The translations under genes and the position numbers were made by a program. Below the pieces are notes generated by a model. That model saw only the letters and a program-made list of their open reading frames with translations. It ran no database searches and was not told the origin of the DNA. A DNA stretch of 64,000 nucleotides from Plasmopara viticola. Taxonomy: Eukaryota > Oomycota > Peronosporomycetes > Peronosporales > Peronosporaceae. Below are positions 44,251-54,379 of the stretch, piece by piece (the first letter of the stretch is position 1; every line of letters starts with the position of its first letter). The DNA lies in contig MBPM02000082.1 of the NCBI GenBank assembly GCA_001695595.3, positions 1 through 64,000 on the forward strand, in the 5' to 3' direction.

Positions 44251-45296
44251 CCATCTTTGTGCTAATTTGCACACACAATCTGCCCCGTCGTCATGGCCAT
44301 CAGACTGTTCAATACCGGTCTCAACACATATGTTGCATTGAACCATCTCGAAATATTACAATATCGACATCAGCATCAAGTAAACGTTTTTTGTGAGCGT
44401 TCTGTAGTCGCGATTTTTTTTTGTTTTTTTCAATGAATCTTGAATAATAGCTATGTCAAAAGGGATACTCTAGCCATACTAAGAATAGCGCGTCATTGAT
44501 CAGCGTCGATTTATCTGTGTTTTCTCCGAAAATTTAAAACTATGTTCAGCGACGAGCACTTCGGTCTTCTTCTCTTCTATTGTCTCATCACAGCTTTACA
44601 ATTTAACTTAAGCGGTCAATGCGGAGCGGGAGTCACAAAGGTGCACGTACACTCGGCATTGACCGCTTGTGGTGCGCCTATATCTGGTGGTTTCGCCTCT
44701 CTTGTCGGTAGATAAGCCTACAGAGTCACTTATAGAACAAACTTGGAGCCGGTTGGTAAAAAACAAAATTATACCGGCACGCAGTCAAGGTGTCTATTGA
44801 TAGCTTACGATACTTTATCTCTGTCGTTGTAGGCTAAAGAGTGACGTATAAACGTTAGCAAACCATAAAAGTGTCAATGTGGTTGAATCAAACCTATGAA
44901 ATTATGCAAAAGTAAAAGTCTTTTTTGATAGCTAAACGTGTGAAACGTCAAGATTTGCCACGTTAAGCGCTGAGAATGCCAAATCAATACTGTTGTAACT
45001 GCTTGACAGTGCAGCTGTCGGTCTGGATATATATAAGTAGAACTGATTTATACAAGCCAATGCTTGGGCCGTATTCGCAATACGCAAAAATCAAGTCTTA
45101 GCGCCACATATAAAACTTATTGTATTTGTAGCCAAACCACAAATCGTCGAGCAGACGTCGATATCGTATCTTGTGGCCCTCACAGCAGATCAGTCCCCGC
45201 AGCGTTTATGGTACCTCTTTATGGCTCCCAAACCGACCCTTCTTAACTAATGATGCGCAAACGGATATTAAATGGCAATCCACTCGCCCTCCCCTA
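44251..45296 (+). promoter_or_regulatory. Distal block and upstream module of the split effector
   Basis: 44250-44400 is the distal block (CGTCGTCATGGCCATCAGAC). 44990-45230 is the proximal module (GCCAATGCTTGGGCCGTATT, CAAATCGTCGAGCAGACGTC, GATCAGTCCCCGCAGCGTTT). A 57-base palindrome lies at 44611-44667. The initiator-like TCATTATTCAATTC follows at 45297-45310. Confidence 0.55.
44611..44667. repeat. 57-base palindrome (copy 2)
   Basis: Arms AGCGGTCAATGCGGAG (left, with one mismatch in the pairing) and CACTCGGCATTGACCGCT (right) match the copy at 24286-24342 in inverted orientation, with the same total length. Confidence 0.75.
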
Positions 45297-45310
45297 TCAT
45301 TATTCAATTC
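45297..45310 (+). promoter_or_regulatory. Putative oomycete initiator of the split effector
   Basis: TCATTATTCAATTC lies 16-30 bases before ATG 45327. It is identical in form to the copy before 37904. Confidence 0.5.
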
Positions 45311-45326
45311 ACCAGCAAGTTTACCA

Positions 45327-45999
45327 ATGCGTCTTTGCAGCGTCGCTCGAGCATTCGCATTACTCGTGTCCCTTATCGCACAAGCCGATGCCTCTGTAAA
45401 CGCGACTGCGTCCCCCGCACGCTCACAGACCTTTTCATTCACTGGGAATCAACCTCGTATTCTCCTCTTGGACCCGCCGAGCGCAAGAGACGAAGAGAGG
45501 GTTCATGGCATTGAAGATTTCGGCTTGGAAACTAAATTTGCCACTTTCATGACAAAGAGCAAGCAGGCGGTGATGCATTCAATAGTCCACACTACCCTTG
45601 TGATCAAATTAGGTTGGTGGAGGACGTTAGGTGTGCATCTATCTATTGTCTACACCAATCTTAAGCTCGACCAGGTCAAGAAGAACATTTTGACAAATTC
45701 TAAGTTTCGCGCTTGGGTCAAGTACGTGGATAGCTATAATCCGTACCATACCGGGAGGCAAGTTTCAATTTTAGCAAAGCTAGAAGAGCAGTCCAACGCT
45801 TATAGATTGGCATGGATGCTGACACAAGCAAAGTGTGCGGCACAACCGTCAATCCGAAATCTTAGCACGAGACTACATAAAGAGCAGATGGAAATTTGGA
45901 GAAATTCTCTCCTTTGTTCAACACCCAATAATGTTCTCGTCAACCCGGAGCTTAAACCACGGATGAGGTATGCGCATAAGTATCGGGAAAAGAAAGGGA
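45327..45999 (+). pseudogene. 5' part of RXLR-like effector split by a LINE (copy 8)
   Basis: ATG 45327 begins MRLCSVARAFALLVSLIAQA, a signal peptide, then SVNATASPARSQ. The RXLR position reads RILL (44-47), the only copy here keeping the first arginine and leucine; DEER follows at 55-58. The first LWY unit is complete (WWRTLGVHL, WVKYVDSYN). Directly after IWRN the frame jumps to LLCSTPNNVLVNPELK of the last unit, so one whole LWY unit (about 110 residues) is missing compared with 37904-39025. The frame then meets the LINE at 46000 and ends in foreign codons at 46046. The rest of the gene is at 54234-54379. Confidence 0.85.
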
Positions 46000-46449
46000 A
46001 AATTGGAACTTTTCCGGTTAGTTCTAAGTTAAAAATCACGCTATAATAATTAACTAAAATTCAAAACCTTGGCCATGGTTCTCATGGTACTTACACATCC
46101 AGACGACTTTGCCGTAGTGTGTAGGCTGATCGATGCTCAACAGCAAACGAAGTACACAGTGAAGCACTTTAAACGCTGAGTGGAGGAGAAACTAACGATC
46201 TGGACCAGTGAGTGGCGCGGACGGAATCGCAGTGAATAAAGCCCAAGACTCGCTTAATACAGTCGCACTTATGTGGCTATAACAAGCTTGAGTTGCGGGT
46301 AAATCTCTGCTTGAATTTTTGATGCTTCGAAACTTGATAGGTGTGTGATTATTAGTCCATGGTCTTAAAGCCGTGTCGTTAATATTGTATGCCAGTTCGA
46401 GTGTAGCACCAATCACTAGGGGGAAAGCTGATGCGCGAAAACTTGATAG

Positions 46450-46900
46450 ATTGGTCTCATGATGTGTCTTGATAGTCTGCACTTGTGTAGTCTGGATAGA
46501 GACAAAGTGTAGAATCCTTGATGATCTTGTTTAGCGTGCAACTGAAGAGAGATCACGCGATGGCGGAAGGCGAAAACCGCCTTAAGGCATTACGTGATCT
46601 TGAAGTTGAGTCAGTAAACTCTAAATTGCGATCGGAGTGAGCACGTCTTGATTTTTTGCAGCATATATAACCGATAAGGGTTTCAAATTGTCTGCCGCAC
46701 TCTTGGGGTAGTAGATTTGTGACCGGAAGGTGTAAATGGTGTTTGTATTTTCTTGATCACACTGCGGATAGCTGCTGATGCGCGTTAGGCTTGATATTGC
46801 GATGTTGATCGAACGTTCTTGAGAAGTCTGCACTTATGTTGATGACTTGGGAGCCGAAAGTTGACAATCTTGATACTCGTTCAGCGTACAACGAGCAAAG
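46450..46900. repeat. Diverged direct repeat in the LINE 3' region
   Basis: GATGCGCGAAAACTTGAT near 46430-46450 and AAGTCTGCACTT with TTCAGCGTACAAC near 46776-46900 echo similar words near 46470-46560 (TAGTCTGCACTTGTGTAG, TTTAGCGTGCAAC). Offset is about 345 bases. It is an old tandem duplication. Confidence 0.45.
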
Positions 46901-47426
46901 CCATGTATATTGGGTCCAATGTGGACGCGGAGACATTACTTGGTCTTGTAAGTAGATTCCGCAGCTTATCTTAGTCGGCTTGACGTTGAGTTGAGATACA
47001 AAAGACTTCGGCGAAAGACGTGTGAGAGCGTCCAGATCGTGAACTATGGCGTATTGATAACGAAAATAGCTTGCAAGTTTCATGCACCATGATCAAAAAC
47101 TGCGTAAGGCTCTCAACCTTATTCGGGGTTTGTGTTTGCTGTGTGGGATAGTCGATTGTATACGATGTCGACGGCAGTCTCGTGCAGCACATTTTCGTCT
47201 TGTTCCATAAGAAGAGTTTGTTTGTTAAACGCGACTTTAGGGTGTTAGACGCGACTTTAGGGTGGTTGCTCAAAACTGTAGCTAGCAGTGGCGAGAGTGG
47301 ACACAAACTTGGATTGTAGAACAGGTAAAGAACCTTCGTGATAAACTGACCGGTAGCATGGTCAGCGGAAGCGGGGAGGTTGGCTAGCCTTAAATCCTTA
47401 GGGACTATGCTAATAGTCTCGTCCAC

Positions 47427-48922
47427 CTAGCAGCTGTACTGGATATCCGCCGGGAAACAGGATGACGAGTTCGAATTCCGTAGCTGTTGACGTCTTTTGA
47501 CACCCCCGTTAGAGTGACAGTCGTATCTTGATTTCGTAAGTAGTAGTCGTAGTTGAAGTAGTAGAATAGTAAAATAGTAGTAATTTTCATATCCATCTTC
47601 GCATAGTAGTTGTAGGTCAAGTTGGCGGAAGTGTAGTAATGCTTTGTGAAAGAAGTAAGTCCTATTCAACTTCGAAACTATTTTCCACTTGATTTGCAAC
47701 TTGTATCCATTTTGTGTTGCCTTTCGAAATAGCATGATGTCGAAACTGCTTAAAGTGCAGCTTGATGTATGCGTAGGCGTGATGACGTTCAAATTCTTTT
47801 GAAGTTAAGACGTCTGCGTTGTATAGCCGCTTGTTCCGGTGAAGCCAAAGTGCGTGAAGAACACAGCAGCGAACAATAGTAAAGGCAGCAATGATTGCGT
47901 ATGTTCCGTATTGTGCAGTGATGTTAGATTGCAAGTTCATTATGCCGGGAAAAACAACCATGTGCCATTCAAAGTCTCCAATAATGAGACCTTTGAAAGG
48001 CGATAAAAAGTAATCCCATTGATATGCGTCTACTGGACAAGCCCAAAATAAGTGGCGGGCGTCCCCAATGTCTGTACAACCGTGTATACACAGGTTGGTT
48101 GTTATGACACCCGTTCGCCATCGAAACTTGTATCGAAAACCTAATGCATTATGTTGAAGTCAAAACTTAAGATCTGAACACACTGGTAGCTCATGTCGAT
48201 CCAGTCGCAACTCAAAGCGCCGAGTTTTATTTGTTGGATTATGTCCATGAATGTGAAGCTTGTCGAGTTGAAGCGTAGGGACTTGTGACCCAGAGTGAGT
48301 GCGTACTAGTTGTTTCACAAAATCGCGATAAGAATTTGTCAAGAAAGGTCCAAGCGTGATTGGCACACTCTATTTTTTTTGGCCAATTAGGGCCGTAGTT
48401 GGGTCCATGTCGTGGAGCAACCAGATTGAGTCGCGAAACTGCATCCGATATCGAACGTGATCACGAAGCAGGCCGGGCAAAATCGTCTTGATTGAGAAGT
48501 CCGGTGAGCAACTCTTTAAAAGCAAAGCTTCCATGACGATCCACAAAATCCCAAAGGCGATTGAACCCTAGTGCCTTAATAAAACCAATAGTACTTTTGT
48601 TGACTTCAGCCAGTGGGGTTTTACCCTTATCAAAAGTGAAGTAAATGTTGTACCAAAGCGGCATTACTTGTACAAATCTCTTCCAATTGGTGGAATTGTG
48701 AGATGTGTGCAAATCTGCCCATATTCGTAGTGTAAATCTCCAGTAGTCAGTTAAATTACTATTATTCTCTCCTTTCATGTTCGCGTAAAGTATGTCGAAG
48801 CCGAAACGTAGGGATCCCATTGCTTTTGTAAATACTTCAAGCGCCGGAGTGATCCATCGGGGGGGGGGCTTATTTGACCTACAAGTCGCGGCAATCGCAT
48901 CGCGTAGTGTTTTTAGGTGCAT
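47427..48922 (-). pseudogene. LINE ORF2 C-terminal region, broken
   Basis: Frames 48461-48922 (NSTNWKRFVQVMPLWYNIYF) and 47662-47961 (LHALWLHRNKRLYNADVLTS) carry features of the ORF2 C-terminus in oomycete LINEs, such as the WLHRN-x-x-x-YN motif near the end. The frame is broken at several points between them. Confidence 0.55.
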
Positions 48923-48948
48923 TGCTTGGATGAATATCTTGGTAGGTG

Positions 48949-49767
48949 TTAGCTCAACCCACCGTTAGGGATACTTGTATAAATCCAATTCTTGTCAAAC
49001 TTCCCAGCCGCTGCCGTAACATTGTCTGTGTTCTTCGAGTGAACGAAGTTTCGGATAATTATGTCCACAGTAGCCAATAGGGATGTCGTAATTTTAGTAA
49101 CATTGGCTGTGTGCCGAAGTAGAGGTAAGATGATGCTTGGCAAGAGCACCACCTTTCCGCGTAAGGTACGGGCGCGGTACTTCCATATGGCACAGCGCGT
49201 ACGCACTTTAGCAAGAACATCACTCAATCTCTGCTTGGGCGTGATTGTTGCGCCTTGAAGGACACCAAGTAGGACAACGCTATCCCACGGAAGTAGAACT
49301 TTAAGACTTGTAGATGCCCGAAGTTGAGTTATTTTAGGTATACTAACGTTGTGTGTGAACGGCATGATGCATGTTTTTTCCATATTCATCCGTAACCCTG
49401 ATGCCGATGCATAATCTTGAACATGATTAAATAATTCGGTTGTGTGATCGACATCAGCCAAAAGTCTAGTGCAGTCATCGGCGAACGCTAGAAGCAGATG
49501 GGGTGTAGATATTCCATTGACATTCAATCCACGGTCGGCGAACCGAGCACGTGGGTAGTTCATTAGTGGCTCCAAAAAGAGCACAAAAAGTCCTGGTGAA
49601 AGCGGGTCTCCTTGGCGTACTCCAGCACCAAGTAGAAACGGATCTCCGGGCGAATTGTTAAGTAGTAGACTGACTGAGGTATGGTTGTAAAAGGTCTTTA
49701 TCCACGCTCGAGATGTTGCACCAAACCCGAAGTGGTGAAGTACCATTTCCAGAGCCGGCCATAGCAC
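48949..49767 (-). pseudogene. LINE reverse transcriptase core (272 codons open)
   Basis: Open segment of ORF2. It has GAGVRQGDPLSPGLF (residues 48-62), the palm motif LLLAFADDCTRLLA with the catalytic FADD at 95-98, and SGLRMNMEKT at 123-132. FADD instead of YADD is common in LINEs. The upstream part of the RT, including the first catalytic Asp region (VLIDFAKAFDSV-like), lies in other frames between 49770 and 50200. The ORF is thus interrupted and the enzyme cannot be made in one piece. Confidence 0.85.
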
Positions 49768-50741
49768 GCTGTCGAAGGCTTTAGCAAAGTCTATGAGGAC
49801 GGCGCATGCGTTTGGATACTTGTCCTTGCACAGCTCTTTTAAATCTTGAAATTGAATTAGCGAGTGACGAATGGATCGATCTGGGACAAAGTCGCTCTGA
49901 TCTTCAAGAATCAGCGATGGAAGGACGGTACCCAGGCGCTTCGCAAGGATCTTGGGGCCAAACTTGGCATCATGATTCAGTAATGAAGGCGGGCGGTATT
50001 TTCCGGCTGGGACCAGTCTCCTTTCTTGTATAACAACGAAACATGCGCACGTCTCTGGAATTTAGTCATTTTTCCCTGGTATAATTAATTGTCGTGAATG
50101 ACTTCATAAATCCGCGCCCATACGTTAGGGGCTAGCTTGTAGTTCTCGATAGGTAGGCCGTCCGGTCCCAACGCTTCTCCATTAGTTGTTAGCCGTGATG
50201 GGAGCGTCTAACAGAGCCTTCTGTGCAGGCGTGATCTTGGCAACTGTATCTCGTAGCTTTTCTGCAAGCCGAATCGGTTGGTACGAAACATTTTGTAGAT
50301 GGCGTAGATCAGGAGACGTCGGCTGGAATAATTGACCCCAAAATGTACGGTGTCCATTACCGATTTCGGCGGGGCTTCCGTTGTCGTTCCGTCGCTACGT
50401 CTGAACTCAGTGATAGGTGACCTGAAACAATCTTGTTGAGGAGCCCTAAAAAAGTGCTTAGTTGACCGCTCGCTTAAATGTAAGTCGGCCGCAAATTTAC
50501 TTTCAGTGTTCCGCTCTTGAATCGTCTCTCGATACGCCTTGAGATCAGCCGCGCTTGGTGCAATGCATTCTTGTTATAGTCGGTAGAAAATAGGTTGTGA
50601 AGGTTAAGAGCGTCGTTGACCGCTGTCACTTTTGTAGCCATCTCCCGTGCATCAGCGTGCCGTAGATCAAGCCACCGTCTGCGTAGATAAATGCAGTCGG
50701 ATCTTTTGTGTTCATCCAGCAGGCATCCAGAATTAGATCTA

Positions 50742-51737
50742 TCAAAGCTTCGAATTCGAGCCGCCAGTGTTTCTGCTGACAGTGTGAGAGTCCTGGCAAC
50801 TTCCGGATCGCCTGGCAACTTCCGGATCGCGTAAAAGCCAGGGTAAGCATCTCCATGGCGCACGTTTCATCTTGGGAAGAAACTTCGCTTGCAAGTTGAA
50901 TTTGACTGGTATGTGATCTTCAGTATGCCATTTTTGATCTCTCACATGGTTGACTGTAGCCAGATGATCTTGGAGTAGGTCCACCGTCAAAAAGCAGTAG
51001 TCAAGCCGATTTTTACAAGTCGGACTGGTGTAGTCACGCGTATCGGGATGCACGAACCTCCATGCATCCATTAAACCTAAAGCATCCAGCCAGTCACCCA
51101 GCTCTTCCCGACCAGTGCCGGGAGGTGACTGAGATATAGAGGCTCGGTCAAGATAATGATCCATAGTGACATTAAAGTCGCCCATAACTATGTGCGCCGC
51201 CTGGTTCTTCTCATCCGAATTGTCGGAATGGAGGTCCACAGGGAGCGCGCGAAAAAAATCACCACGTTGTGCAGGTTCATCAGGAGCATGCACCACATGT
51301 AGGTATACCGGTAATTCACCAAGCGTGGTCTTGAGTAATAAATAACGATAACGTAACTGTTCTTTGTAGACGCGTTTTATGAGATCTTCAACTTCTTTAA
51401 AGGGAGAAGCTGAGGATAACACAAATCCAACTCCATGTCGCTCATTAAAAACGGGGGACGTGGTGTCGGACCAGAAGCAGCGTGCTTCTAAATCGGCCAC
51501 ATGAATAAAATGTTTGCTGGTCTGTAGTGAGTCTGCTTTATTAAACTTCGTCTCTTGAAAAGCGACAAGCTGATATTCGGAGAGAAGTCGCTGATACGTA
51601 GCTAGTTTGGCTGAATTCAGCCCGTTTATGTTCAGCGAGATTCCAGTAAAGGCCCAGGCCTCACTAGAGGTGAGGGTACACCAGTCGAGAGAGCCTATTC
51701 GCCATCTCCTCTGGCAGTGGAATCTGTGCCAGATCAT
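50742..51737 (-). pseudogene. LINE APE-type endonuclease domain
   Basis: Open for 331 codons. ISLNINGL (Asn 37), AFQETK (Glu 62), VMGDFNV (Asp-Asn 187-189), NRLDYCFL (244-251) and TEDHIPV (catalytic His 275) give the complete set of APE endonuclease residues, used to nick the target in target-primed reverse transcription. The frame is the same as ORF1 upstream, separated by one TGA directly followed by ATG (51737). At its 3' end a 20-base tandem duplication, CCTGGCAACTTCCGGATCG at about 50790-50831, shifts the frame and ends the ORF. Confidence 0.85.
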
Positions 51738-53731
51738 TCAGTGCAGTGAGACAAACGGTGGTGTTCGACTGTCATCGAAAAAAGTCTTCACTGCGTCAGT
51801 CCGGGCTAAGCAGAGAAGATTTAGGTCACTCCATAGTAAAAATGGGGAGTGACGAAGGCGCTTTGGAGGCAACATCGGCCCAAGAAGCGCTTGAACTTTG
51901 ACTGGATCGACGTATACACTCGGCGCGAAGACCATCAAGAATAAGTCGCTAGTGGCACTGTGTATAGCCGCGGCTTGAAGCTTTTTACTTGGAAACATGA
52001 CATCGAAGAAATGGGCCGCGTTGATGGAGTCGATATCGTATCGAAGCCGCAGAGGATCCTGCGCGTCTGTCGACTTATCGCTCGTTACAGGCTCCGCACT
52101 GATTGCCCGGTAAACTGCGTGAGCTTTGAACAGCTGGCGGTCATGTATTGCTTGAAGCTGAAAGAATCGGCGGAAGTAGGCTGGCTGCGCTTGAATCGCC
52201 ACCAAAACGTCCTCGTGTGCAGTAAGCTGTAAGCCATCCCGCTCGATAAATTCATCAATTGCTTGTTGAAGTTCTGCCACTGAAACTTGCTCCACTGTAA
52301 GAGCCAATGAGCGCACACTTTTTAGCGCACGCGCATCTTCTTCGTAAGGCAAAAAACTTGACGAGGAAGTGAAACCCGATACGGCGGCAGTCATCCCTTC
52401 TTCGTCTCCATCTTGTTCACCCGCTTCTAGATCAACATCCGACGGCAGTGATGCATCAAAACCTTCATCTTGAAGGACCTAGTGGCAGTTGGGTGAGACG
52501 GGGAACGAGTAGACAAAAGAATTGGGGCTTCAGGTTCGATGTGAAGCTCGCAAGGAATCAGACCTTCCGGCTCCAAAAATTTTCCGCCTTCACGGTTGAC
52601 GATACCGCATTGCGAGTGTTGAACAAGCTTCCACTCTGGTGCATCGTCCGCCATTGCATCAACAATCATGCGCTTGACCGCCGAGCTAATCGGCTTGTTG
52701 GCCAAGACACTTGTAGAGTGCGACGCACGCGTAGACGGGGCTTTAACTGGATCGCTCAAATCAATAGCCACCCAGGTTTTTGCAACCGGTTGAACCAAAA
52801 CCTCCGATGACTTGGGTTGTTCAGCGGTAACTTACTCAGTACCGGTCATGCTGGCATCAGACGTATCTGACGGCCGGCGTGGAGGTGGTCGTAGCGAAGG
52901 CTGCTTGACTCGGTCAAACTTACGTTGACGGTGCTGTACAAAGCACGGTTTTAAATCCGAATCGAAAAAAAATTCCCGAAGGAATTCACCATTAGATATA
53001 ATCAGGCCAGCAGGACAACCGACACTGTTGAAGTACACCGTGCGACCGCGTGATTTCACTTGGCCATGAACGTGCGTGGGCGTAATCAGGACTGGTTGCG
53101 CATCTTTTTGCACAAGCCAGTCGTGGATAGCCTGATCTGACACATCTTTTTGTAGACGGGCCAGATCCACGAAGTACAGTTTGTCGTATTTCGATTATTT
53201 ACGGATTGTGGCGCTGACGCCACAAACCGTAAGCTGCAAATTGTCCAATGGGAGAGAGCATCCTCGGACGTGCACACAAACGAGATACCTCTGTTTGCGT
53301 ATGCTTGAAAGACCCGAAGATGAACAAGGTACTCGCGCCAAACCGCAGGCTAGCTCACCGATGCTAGCGAGCTCAAGATGGCGTCCTGCCTGTAGTCAGC
53401 AGTAAGACGTGCAGCCGGGATCCACATGTTCGTACAATATTTGGCGGCAACCGGTGTAGGTACCGCTGCAAGTGCGGCAAAACGGCGGTCCTGATTCGTT
53501 GAGCTGTCGTCCGGAAAAAAGGTCCAAACTTGTCGCAAATCGAGAGTCGTCAGGAACCCAACGCGACGCTGACTGTCTAACAGCTGTTCGTTGGCGGCCC
53601 GTCGGACGAGTCGTACGTTGCTGTCCGTTCGGGCTTGCCTGGCGGGGCTGCGGTGTTTGCAAGTCGGCCGGCGAACGGGCCGGTAGCTTTGCCGATGGTT
53701 TTGCCGAAGCAGAGCTAGGGGCGGTAACCAT
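51738..53731 (-). pseudogene. LINE ORF1-like region, broken
   Basis: Successive frames: from 53731 a Pro/Ser/Arg-rich start (MVTAPSSASAKPSAKLPARS), then 52832-53170 (DLARLQKDVSDQAIHDWLVQ), 52427-52798 and 51738-52394 (AELQQAIDEFIERDGLQLTA). The last ends with TGA at 51738. No zinc knuckle is obvious. By position and length it is ORF1 (nucleic-acid binding) of the LINE. Confidence 0.55.
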
Positions 53732-54233
53732 TCTACCAATGAGTCACTTAGTGGGTGCAGCTAGGCAGATCGACTGTGGTGGGAGTTAGAACTACCCACA
53801 ACTTCTCTCAATGGGCCAAAAGGCAAACGCGTGATCAGCGCGACCAGTGAGGAGACAACACCACAGTATTAAGTTGCCTTGGCTGAGTAGGGGGAACTAG
53901 TCCGACTAGCACCCGCGTCAACTCCGAATTGGCCGTACAACTGTACCGCCGAAGAAAGTGACCGTAGAAATAACCGACGAAGCGAAAGTCTTCCGCGAGG
54001 AGAGACAGAAGCAACGGTAGAAGACAGCGAAAACTGTCGGCGGCGATTGACTTGGTGGCGGCGGTAGCACTTACGTGGAGGTGCGTACGGCGGCGGCGAA
54101 GGCGTAGCGGCGGTCTACAGTACTCCGGAGAGAACTGACGACGGCGGCGGGAACTGTCTATGAACAGAAACGGGGCAGGATCGGGCACTTGTGCTCGAGC
54201 CGGCAAATTTGGAAGTTCGGGAAAAGACAGGGA

Positions 54234-54379
54234 CGGACGTGACTCTTGACGACATCATTGCAAGCCTCCTTGAATCAGACAAAATTAAGATTTTTATCAA
54301 AGCAGCAGATACGGAAGACGGAGAGAAGTCGGCGGAGACTTTGAAGAAGAAGCTGGCAAAAAAATTGGCAGCCACGTAA
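54234..54379 (+). pseudogene. 3' end of the split effector (copy 8)
   Basis: After the target duplication the effector frame continues from the GTDVTLDDIIASLLESDKIK segment to ETLKKKLAKKLAAT and TAA at 54377-54379. This equals the end of the last LWY unit and Lys-rich tail of 37904-39025. It belongs with 45327-45999 and has no start of its own. Confidence 0.85.

Larger units (their letters stand above)
46000..54216 (-). mobile_element. 8.2 kb LINE (L1/Tx1-like) inserted in an effector gene
   Basis: The insert is bounded by direct repeats TCGGGAAAAGA(A/C)AGGGA at 45983-45999 and 54217-54233, a 17-base target duplication with one difference. It lies on the minus strand. A GC-rich 5' region is at 53740-54216, ORF1-like frames at 51738-53731, endonuclease at 50742-51737, a broken RT start at 49770-50740, RT core at 48949-49767, and a C-terminal region at about 47430-48922. 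The left end has only TTTT for a tail. 46000-47430 has no clear homology and may be the 3' untranslated region. Many frameshifts show it is inactive. Confidence 0.85.

Noticed and set aside
46971..47426. 151-codon minus-strand frame in the LINE 3' region
   Set aside because: No similarity to any LINE domain that I recognise, and no second copy to test conservation. Treated as possible 3' untranslated sequence.
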